Of a DNA stretch of 64,000 nucleotides, positions 27,731 through 36,895 are shown piece by piece. The stretch's first letter is position 1. Each line of letters starts with the position of its first letter. The position numbers and the translations under genes were made by a program. The stretch is from the NCBI GenBank assembly GCA_964023205.1, contig OZ026844.1, positions 33,589,326 to 33,653,325 of the forward strand, in the 5' to 3' direction. A model generated the notes under the pieces. That model did not search any database. It saw only the letters and a list, made by a program, of their open reading frames with translations, and was not told the DNA's origin. The stretch is from Lutraria lutraria (taxonomy: Eukaryota; Mollusca; Bivalvia; Venerida; Mactridae).

Positions 27731-27802
27731 ACCCGATGCTGGGCTCGAATCCGCGACCTCCTGCTTGCAAGTCAGATGCTCTACCAACTGAGCTAATCGG
27801 GC
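27731..27802 (-). repeat. tRNA-Ala(TGC)-like repeat unit, copy 1
   Basis: The minus strand starts GCCCGATTAGCTCAGTTGGT, giving a good acceptor stem (GCCCGAT with ATCGGGT), an intact A box and the loop CTTGCAA with anticodon TGC. The T arm has two mismatches around TTCGAGC, so this is a decaying copy. Flanks (ggaggaggaaa on one side, ggtgaatatcccagcc on the other) are shared with the copies at 28004 and about 43440. That indicates a tRNA-derived repeat (SINE-like) or duplicated tRNA pseudogene rather than a lone functional tRNA. Confidence 0.65.
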
Positions 27803-28003
27803 TGGTGAATATCCCAGCCAATTTATAAATACAATATACCACACCACTACATTCCTCCTTCCTTTTTATTCAAAGTAATTAATCGCAACAACCACAGGCT
27901 CTTCGATAGACTAACCCAGTCATTTGCTTCACCCTAGCTCTAGGATTCCAAAACTAGTCACACACTCAAGGCACCAAATGTAATAGGAGGAGGAAAATAA
28001 TGT

Positions 28004-28075
28004 ACCCAATGCACGGCTCGAACCTGCGACCTCCTGCTTGCAAGTCAGATGCTCTACCAACTGAGCTAATCAGGC
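28004..28075 (-). repeat. tRNA-Ala(TGC)-like repeat unit, copy 2
   Basis: Same layout and flanks as the unit 273 bp away. The T arm here reads GCAGG-TTCGAGC-CGTGC, with one mismatch. The acceptor pairing GCCTGAT with ATTGGGT is weakened by a substitution. The B box (GGTTCGAGCC) is intact, so polymerase III transcription is conceivable, but a functional tRNA is unlikely. Confidence 0.6.
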
Positions 28076-28616
28076 TGGTGAATATCCCAGCCAATTTATA
28101 AATACAATCAAGGACTTATATATACCACACCACTGCACATGTTTAATGCTTTGCTATAGAATTATATCAGAGGCGGATTCAAGGGTGGGGTACATCTGGC
28201 ACACCCACTAAAAGTCCCTAACCATATATAGAAATCAAATATATATTTATAATCCCTGCGCCCCCTCACTACCTGAAATTCTAAATCGGCCTTAGTATAT
28301 GACAAATAGTGTTTATTAGAGCAGAACCCAAAGCGAATATTGCTAGGTGAAGGGGTGCATTGGGATTACCTCCCTTGAACCAGATATTTCCTCTTTACAA
28401 CTAGTTCACAAATATGTATGTACATACACCACTATCAAACATATTGATATTAAATAACTTGAGAATGTAAAATGAGATTTGAGCTTGGAGATCGATCTCA
28501 AGATTTACAACATCAGACCCTGAAATCTTACTGCAAGATAAATGCTTGATTGATTGATTTTATTATGAACGCACAAGCTTATTTTGACATGATGACAAAG
28601 TGCATCAAAAGCTGTA

Positions 28617-28794
28617 CAGTGCAACCTCTCCAAAGCAACCCTTTTGGGAGTAGCAAAATTATATATGTTGTTGTTGAGAGGTTGTTTCTCTAGAAAGGTT
28701 AAATTAATAATTAAATCATACAGTGTGAAAAATCATGCTGTTGATGAAGGGAGGTTGTTGCTCAAGAGAGGGCCGCTCTGGAGAGGTTGTACTG
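28617..28794 (+). mobile_element. MITE, family C (termini CAGTGCAACCTCTCC), TA-flanked
   Basis: Begins TA|CAGTGCAACCTCTCCAAAGC and ends GGAGAGGTTGTACTG|TA, giving terminal inverted repeats of about 20 bp with TA on both sides. It is 178 bp and noncoding. A second copy is at 30992. Confidence 0.85.
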
Positions 28795-29439
28795 TATATG
28801 AAATAGACCTTATTCTGAGGTGAAATACATGAAGCTCTCAGTGAAACTGAGAAACTAGACAAGTATGACTGTGCTGGACTGTATTCAAATGACTACAATA
28901 GATTGTTGGTGCTTTATCTTTATTTTCAGTATAAAATTTCCATTATCAAATGTCTTAATTAATAAATATGTACATGTATCGTACATTGTACATGTACATA
29001 TACGATTGTACATGTTTGATATAAATGATGGTATTAACTTAAAGGAGAGACCCAAATCTTTTTGAATACATATATTTTTTATGTATTTGAAGTTGGTATT
29101 GAGGAAGCTTAAAGAAATCTAAACATATTTCACATAAACCTATTCTTCTGATAAACATCTATATAAAAGGTAACCTGATATATGAACTAATGGGTTGAAA
29201 CCTAAAAAAACATCTTATTCAAAGAACATGTAACTCTAAAAGTCCTTATATGGATATTAAGTAGTAATTTTGAATTTTAAAGTAGCCTTGACCAGGTAAC
29301 TAAATTAGCATTTCAAATTATACTTCACTACTAAATTTCCTGTATGATACATCGGGTTACTAAGCTGCAATCTTCTGGATGATTAAAGTTAGTGTTCAGT
29401 GTATGTTAATAAAGATATTTTATGAATCACGTACAACTA

Positions 29440-29545
29440 TGTCTATCTTATAAACAAAACTTCCGTATAGTTTGTTTGCACTTCTTTTAGACTCGCATAT
29501 TTGGGGAGTTAAGTTTCATAGTTGGATTGATTTTCAGATTACCAG
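29440..29545 (+). other. Probable noncoding first exon of the plus-strand membrane-protein gene
   Basis: A strong donor (CCAG|GTAAGT) ends at 29545. The next good acceptor on the strand (TTTCAG) is at 30030, just before the start codon. The 5' boundary is only a guess. Confidence 0.4.
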
Positions 29546-30065
29546 GTAAGTAATAATTTACACACATATATATATATACACAATGTATATTGTTTTAATG
29601 AGCAATTAATCATGTTCTGATCAAATTAATATCCATGACTTTCTTCAATACTTGGTGATTACCTGATACTAATCATCAATATATTCAAAGTAAGGCCTAA
29701 AAAATGTTTGTTTTTAATTGCATGCTCATTAAAAACAGGGTTAGCTACTAAGGTTGGGATTTTTGTTTATTCTTTTCTTTTTATTTATTTTGACTTGTGA
29801 AATGCAGGTGGAAAGGTAAAAAAAGTTAGGAAGTGGATGCACCATTCCTCATACCTAATAAAAAGTCTAGGGTCACAGGGGAAATAAGAGTAGGTAGGCT
29901 TACCAGAAAGTTGCAGGAACAAACCATCTTTTTACGCCTAATTAAGGTATTCATTTATACATAGGAAAACTTAATTACTGAAATTTATAAAAGTGAAATA
30001 CTTTCCATAAACATTAAAACATTGTTTCAGGAAACATTATAAGACTTAATGTGGATGTTTAAAAG

Positions 30066-31792
30066 ATGGCTGATAAATTAAATGTCCGGTATGTAGCGGC
30101 CATATCTGTGTCAACTGCTGTCTTAGGATTTCTACTTGGTTTTGTCATAGCAACAGTTGTACTACTACGATTCCAATCTTTGTACCTGTAAGTAGAACAG
30201 TGAAATACATATAATGTATAAGGCATTCATTGCGTATGGAATGGTGTTATAGTGCTGAGTATAATACACACAGTATATTACAAAGAACTTCAATCATATA
30301 AGGATCAGACATCGATCTTGCTAATCAAATCTCTATTACAGTCAAACCTGTGAACAAAGGCCATCCTTGAGAAAGACAATTGTGTTTATTCAGAGGTCAT
30401 TTTGTTGTAAATATTATATGACGGTTTTTAAAAGAATGACCTTTGTTCACAGGGTGACCTTTACTCTGAGGTGAATGCTATCACATGTTTGACTATGCTT
30501 TTTTGTTGAATGCAAATTAATGCTATCAAAATGCTGTAAGATTGTATACATATTGTTATACTTTAAGTAAAACCACTGTTTACCATCATTCAGTTATTGC
30601 TTGCTTGACCTTTTGAATATTTTATTTGCCTTGTAATTAATGGAGGTACATTACATGAAACATAATTCTTTTAAAGGAAGCTTCAACATTTTTGCAAGAG
30701 GACCACTCCAGAAACAGCCCTTGTAAATGACAAGGGAAGGTCAGACACGTTGACAGTATCATTCTCGGCCTATTCGGAAATTGATGACGTAAGTCTTATA
30801 TTAGAATAATTAAATTAGCATTAAACATGATTGTCAAAGGGTCTAAATTGAGATATTTTAGCTTCACATCTACATGCACCAATAAATACATTAAAAATGT
30901 TAAGTTCTATATTCCCATCATGTATATTTCGATTTAAAAATAATTGTATCTGTTTGAACTACATGTAAACAACACAGGCGTATATCAAGTACAGTGCAAC
31001 CTCTCCAGAGCAGCCCTCTCTTGAGCAACAACCTCCCTTCAATGACAGCTTGATTTGTTCCAACTGTACGATTTAACTATTAATTTATATTAACATCTCT
31101 AGAGCAACAACCTCTCAACAACAACTTATTTTTTCTTCCTGCAAAGGTTGTTGCTCTGGAGAGGTTGTACTGTATGTTAAATTGGTGTCTCTATTAGAGC
31201 TATCACATTCATCTTGTTATGTACATTCATTTAAGCAGTTAAAAGCAGTAATTTCCACCGTAATCAATTTTAGAGAAACACACCAACTTTGCCTGGAAAT
31301 GTCAAACAAGAACGAAACAATGATCTTATAAAACATTCAAACTATGAAGAATATTCTGGTGACAAACTGAAGTATACTGACTTAAAACAGGCAGTAAAAG
31401 ATCCTAGGCATAATTATGAACAAATTGAAGTAAGTAGCGAGCAGACAAAACCACCTTCAGGTCTGTATGCTGTGTCCTGTCCAGTGTATCATATCTTTGA
31501 GCCAGGGACTGAAAAGCGTCTTGCAGTAAGACCTTTAGCGACAGACACCATACAAACAGATGGAAGTCATGTGTACTTTAAACTTGAACCTGGAAGTGAT
31601 AAAGTGTTACCAGTTCCTGTGTGTGATGTTAAACATGAGTTAGAAACTACAAATAATAGAAAGTCAGAGCCTCACACATATTTTGTGCTCGAAGCAAAAG
31701 AGAAGCCTTTAAAACCAGATGAGATAAAAGCCAATATGACTCAAGATGACATCAATGATCCAAAATATTACATTTTGGAAAAGTCAACATAG
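30066..31792 (+). CDS. Small single-pass membrane protein with multiple Yxx-hydrophobic motifs (adaptor-like), unrecognised family
   Basis: Three coding exons join in frame: 30066-30187, 30677-30788 and 31274-31792 (753 nt, 250 residues). An acceptor at 30030 precedes the ATG and all junctions are GT-AG. Residues about 10-34 form one hydrophobic segment after a short N-terminus, with no cleavable signal evident. The remaining 215 residues are hydrophilic and hold seven Yxx-hydrophobic motifs: YSEI (73), YTDL (112), YEQI (126), YHIF (150), YFKL (179), YFVL (214) and YYIL (243). The last four recur as Y-x-x-L/F-E, twice followed by PG, as internal repeats. SAYSEI and LKYTDL fit the ITIM consensus. 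The pattern suggests a cytoplasmic tail that binds SH2 or clathrin-adaptor proteins when the tyrosines are used. Topology and function are inference. MITEs lie in both coding-region introns. Confidence 0.85.
30339..30494 (+). mobile_element. MITE, family A, in intron of the membrane-protein gene
   Basis: Starts TA|CAGTCAAACCTGTGAACAAA and ends near ATCACATGTTTGACT. It is about 156 bp and lies between the first two coding exons. Confidence 0.75.
30992..31172 (-). mobile_element. MITE, family C, second copy, in intron of the membrane-protein gene
   Basis: Begins TA|CAGTGCAACCTCTCCAGAGC and ends GCTCTGGAGAGGTTGTACTG|TA, with terminal inverted repeats of about 22 bp. It is 181 bp. The internal text (gagcaacaacctcccttcaa) matches the reverse complement of the copy at 28617, so the two are in opposite orientation. 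Confidence 0.85.
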
Positions 31793-34700
31793 TTTTCACA
31801 GCTTTATTGAATATGTTAGATGGTCTGTATGAATATTACTTCCATGGCTTCATGTGTATTTTCACTCCAGTGACAGTGACTTCTATTTATTCAGCTAATT
31901 TTCTGTGTGAGATTTAATGGTGTTACATGTTGTCAAAAAAAAGAAAAAAGATGTTAAATGGACAGGTGGCTGGCATACTTGAATTATGGTCCTGATGTAG
32001 CAAACATTGATGAAACTGACCATGTCTGCTCTCTCTTTGAGTTGGACAGCTCCAATCCAATCATCACCAGCAAAATTTGATGGGGGTATTTTGTGACAGT
32101 TTGGTGTTCTTGTTAATAATGTCTGAGACTTTAATGTATAAAATAATCATCAAATTATTTAGTGTTCTTCATGTTTCCTTAATGCAAAAAGAAAATACTT
32201 TTCATAGATACAATTTAAAACCTAGGTGTCAATAGAAATATTGTAAAATGAAAACTAGTTTCATCAGTAAGAGTTTTTGTGGAAGCTAGAATTCAAGAAA
32301 ATCAACTCTTACACACATAGTATCACTAAATGATAAGTAAAAAGTTCAACAGTGTTACAGTGAAAGAAAAATAATAACAAAAACAAATTAGTATTCATGT
32401 TTTTATTAGTCATGAAATATAAATGCTCTAAGTAAACGCAGATAAACTCAACTGTAAAATTGAAAATTATGACTAGTAAACATATAATATAATACATTAA
32501 TACGATGGACATTTACAAGGACATTGTTTGACCACACAGCAACATTACTGGATTTCTATTACAAAGCATTACGATGAAAACCTTGAACATAGGTTATACA
32601 TTTTGAGTGTAATCTCTGTGTTCATTTTAAACTCAAGATATCATACTCAAATCCATTGTTCTTTAAAATGAAGAGTTGGTGCACAAAAAAAATCTTCAAA
32701 CTGAAGAGGGGTACGTGGGGATAAAATTTCATAAATGAATAGTAACAGTATAAAAACCTTCACAACAGACTGTTTTTCAAAATGAACGTTTGGGACACAA
32801 AATCAAGTACTTTGAAAATGGATAAAATTTGTCCATTGAATTGAAGGGGGAAAAAACTTCCAAGTTAAAAAGAATATGGACAATGAGGAATAAACATATA
32901 TAAAAATTGTTCTTGTGAATAAATGCTGATTTTAGTATACATGGAACTTGAAAGTTAATTCTACTTTTATAAACTGAGAGATTTAGCCCAAAGTATATAA
33001 CCCAGAATTCAAGATTAAAATAAAAAACATAATTATGGCAGTTAGTAACTGTTAAAAAAGCGACAAAAACTATGTAAGTGAAAACATAAACCAAGGTTTT
33101 GTTAGGTGAGTCAGTGAAACAGTGAATACAATGGTTACAATATGATAGGAACATTTCATTATAAAACACAAATAAATTAACAAATAATAAAATTTTACAA
33201 CTTTGAGACCAATACAGTCAAACAGAATAGTTTCTAATTGCCAAAAATACCTACATATAACTTTAGATTCAAGTTTGACTTGTTCAATACCATCTTATCT
33301 ATTTTAACTAGAAATTGTTACATGAGCCAATAATTGATTTAGTTCGTAATAAATAATAACGTGTGAATTACATACTGCATATCTTTATATACCCTAAACT
33401 TACTGAATATGGTATATTTACATAAATAATCAGATACCTGAGGAAGGGAAGTAATCCATGGACAGAAAAGGGGAGGTAAATATGGGGTAGCTTCTATTTC
33501 ACTTGCGTGATCATTATTGTACATTTTTTCTTTGATTTTACAAAACCCTGAATATTCTCATGGAAGGGACCTGTACTTGAAGGGTAACATACCAAATAAA
33601 TATCGCATCTTACGAAAATAGGTCATGGAAGAGTATTGAATAAAGCTACTTTTCAGGACAATAGCAGGTTACAGTATAAATATTATCACCAAAAACAATA
33701 GTTGTATACTGCATTACAAAAACAATAGCAGGTACTTAATACCATAGTATTTTCACTGCTAAAACAATAGCAGGCTTTAGGCAGTGTATAGATTTGTTTC
33801 ATCAATAACAGGTGATAGAAATAAATAGTTTTTACTGTCGAAGCAATAGCAGGTGAATATTTTGTTACCAAAACAATAGGAAAGAAAAGAATTAAAAGAT
33901 GCTTTTCTATTACCAAAACAATAGCACATGTCGGGGCATGGATTTTCTGTTCAGATTCTGATTGTAGACACTTGTATACAAAGGATTACATACATAAAGA
34001 CAAAAATCGTAATATGGAATGTAATAAAAATAAAATAAACTTATATAAAAAGCACATGTAAGTTAATACACAATATCAATGATAAATCGTGGATAAAAGA
34101 CACAAAGTTGACATCAGCTGTACAAAGTAGGTAGGAAAGCATAGAATATTATCATATACATGTAATATTGCACAAAATTTGACATAATGATAAAAATGAT
34201 GATGTTCAATTGTATTGCCTGAACACTTCATGCAAACTTCTTCAATCAAAAATGATAGCATGAATTCAATAATGTTAAGTCATTAAAACAATGATGAAAT
34301 TAATGCAACATGTGTACTTCCAATGTTTATATTACAACCTGACAAATCTATCACTGGAACTTACTGACTAAAAACCCAGCCTTCAGAATAGGATTCTCAA
34401 GTTGTGTCCTAAGATTGACCAAAACTCTCAGTTTAAAATGATGAGTTGTGATGTTAATAACTATAGATTTTACTATTATGTTAGGAAGACATTCTTGTTA
34501 TGTCTAAATTTAAAAAATGATAATGTGGAACTAAAAGTTATCTAATTCTAGTGACTTTTTACATCTTTAGTAAAGAACTTTTCATCTTTTGTCTAACAAT
34601 ATAAATCTCTCATAATATTTTATGGAAACTCTGTTGATATAGACTTGCTTGGTCATGCCGGGGGAGACTGCAACACCTTTTAAAAGTACAATATCAACAT

Positions 34701-36895
34701 ACACAACAACTTACGTGTCACATTACCATTGATAAATCGGCATATTATAGGCACATACATTGTCGACAAACCAACACATTGATTCTTATGATTACATGAT
34801 TTAGCAGCAATAGTATTATAGCACAACTTCAGAATATGAACAGCATTAATTTTGTTTCCCTTTTTTGGATTGGCCTGGTTTTGAGATAAATTTGAAATTA
34901 CTTACTTCCAAAATTTCAAATGCTTTATGTCCAGGTAAATGGAATCGGGCTCATTACTTTATCTTTTTTGTTTAGAAGTAAAGGTAAAACTTCACGAGTC
35001 TGGAACCTGAGATCTTTCTGATATTTGTTTGTTTCTTAAGTAACAATTCTTAAGCCAACCAGTCTATTCCAAAAATGGAGAAAAAATGCTGAACAATGTA
35101 AAACTAGTATCCAAGTATTCAAGTCACACTTTTATACTGAAAATATAAGCCAGATTCAAACAATGAAATGAGTGCTTACAATAACTGGGCAGTAAAATTT
35201 AATTAAAAAATTCTTATCCAACTAACTTGGGAATAAATGGAGAGGGGGCGGGGAACAGTATTTTCTGTCCAGGTATGAGACCTTAAAATGACAATTTGTA
35301 CATTAAATAAGCAACAAGAAGGTTTTGAATGATTTTTTTAAAAGTAACAACAACTGTTACAGTTAACTTCAACTCTACATGATTTGGCTTTAAAACGTAG
35401 CTTTTTTAACTGTGGTCATAAAAAAATTGAATAACAATTCATATATAGAATAAATTCTACATAATTTATATAAAAAAACAGTTACTGTAATACACAAATA
35501 TGTGTAATTTTGATTAAATAATCAATTAACAAAATCTTTAAGTCAAATCAAATGAAATACAATGTTTACTAAAAACATAAAAAAGAAAATCAAAACTGTA
35601 TATCTTCAAACATAACATTTGTAACAAATTTCCTGAAGCAAACTACTGCATATCTGAAAAATGTACAATTCAGATCTTCATAACATCCAGATATAAATTA
35701 AGTTGTCATCTTTAACACTAATAACTGATAATTATATAAAACATGAGATGCTGGTTTTGACGTAAAAGATGTGCAATTAATATAAGTATTACTTAACAAT
35801 ATCATATATTCTAAAAGTTTCACAAATTTCAATCCCAAATTGAACTATTTTAATGAATTTCAGGAAATGATATTTTGTACCACTACATATAATGTTGTAA
35901 TTAATCACTGCAATATTTTGCAACTAAAAACCAATCCTTACACACTTAAACCAACACTGAAGACAAACTGAGAACAGAGATGTCTCAGTTACAATCACAA
36001 GATAATATATACAATGTAAACAGTAACAGTCCATTAGATATTTGAATTGACAGACGATCACATCTGAACTCCTTCAGCAGAGGTGGTCTGAATTGATCAG
36101 GTTTTACGGTCATTATGAAATATAATGAGAGCACATTCAAAATTCCATGTACACAGTATCAATGCAAGTCATACGCAGTGTTACATAAATAACAATTTGC
36201 TATACATTCACAAAGATTATATCTACAAGCACATTGAATTCAACAGTATTCTATAAATAGAAAATGGTTGTCATGGACACATTTATGTAATGGAGAAATT
36301 GACACATATAATATATTGGTCACAATAATTGCACATAATTTGTCGACAGTCATAGAAAGTCCAAACCAGTTATAGTTAAAACAGGAATGCTGCAGAAAGC
36401 TTTCATTTACTTCATCTGTTCTCCTTGACCTTTATCAACAGTCATCTTCACCTTTGACCTTGTAATATACATGACCTTGAAAGCTGTTACTGGAAGGTGG
36501 GAGGTCAGCCACAAAATGAGGTCACAAAAATAACACAAATAAATACACAGAATGAACAATTTGGTAAACACTATTGTAAATTTTGTAATTATCAGTTGTT
36601 CAAAAGTCATCAATGGAAATGTAGTAGACATATGAGTTGAAGCACTTCATGGTTGCCAAGATCAAGGTCACACCTCGTTTTTCGGCTCCTCCCAACTCAG
36701 CCTACACCATGAATATGAATTCAGTTGCAGAAGAAAGAAGAAGCAAAACATAAAACAATTCACATATTTGCAACCTTCAGAAAATATATGCTTTGCGCAC
36801 TTGATAAATATTTCCAAACAACTCGCTCCAATGCTAACCCTGACCTCATTATTTTGTTTCCGTAGTAACGAAGGCAACATTCCTGATTTTCATTG
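31793..36895. other. Convergent 3' regions: 3'UTR of the membrane-protein gene (plus) and of neuroglian (minus)
   Basis: No exon is supported between the two stop codons. The first few hundred bases are probably the plus-strand 3'UTR. On the minus strand a TTTATT (AATAAA on that strand) at 32402-32407 could end a long neuroglian 3'UTR of about 4.5 kb. Many other AT-rich hexamers exist, so neither poly(A) site is fixed. No MITE copies were noticed from about 32.4 to 36.9 kb, which fits transcribed 3'UTR better than intron. Confidence 0.4.
33659..33925 (-). repeat. Seven spaced copies of a short motif, possible 3'UTR element cluster
   Basis: On the minus strand the phrase CCTGCTATTGTTTTGGTAA, or part of it, recurs about every 40-70 nt: near 33659, 33690, 33716, 33761, 33841, 33868 and 33913 (plus-strand coordinates). 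The text between copies is mostly different, so this is not a plain tandem repeat. It lies where a neuroglian 3'UTR would be. Confidence 0.65.

Larger units (their letters stand above)
26718..29440. other. Intergenic region between the RASSF exon and the plus-strand membrane-protein gene
   Basis: Holds a promoter-like patch near 27.2 kb, a palindrome at 27553, two tRNA-like repeat units at 27.7-28.1 kb and a MITE at 28617. No supported protein-coding exon was found. Confidence 0.5.

Noticed and set aside
27641..27847. Minus-strand 68-codon frame containing RLAQLVEHLTCKQEVADSSP
   Set aside because: This is a translation of the tRNA-like element, a familiar false protein arising from tRNA genes.
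32777..33169. Minus-strand 130-codon frame rich in Phe, Tyr and Ile
   Set aside because: AT-rich composition alone gives such frames. It lies in the presumed 3'UTR, has no domain and no splice context.
33659..33925. CRISPR-like reading of the spaced repeats
   Set aside because: Eukaryotic context, variable partial repeats, irregular spacing and no cas genes.
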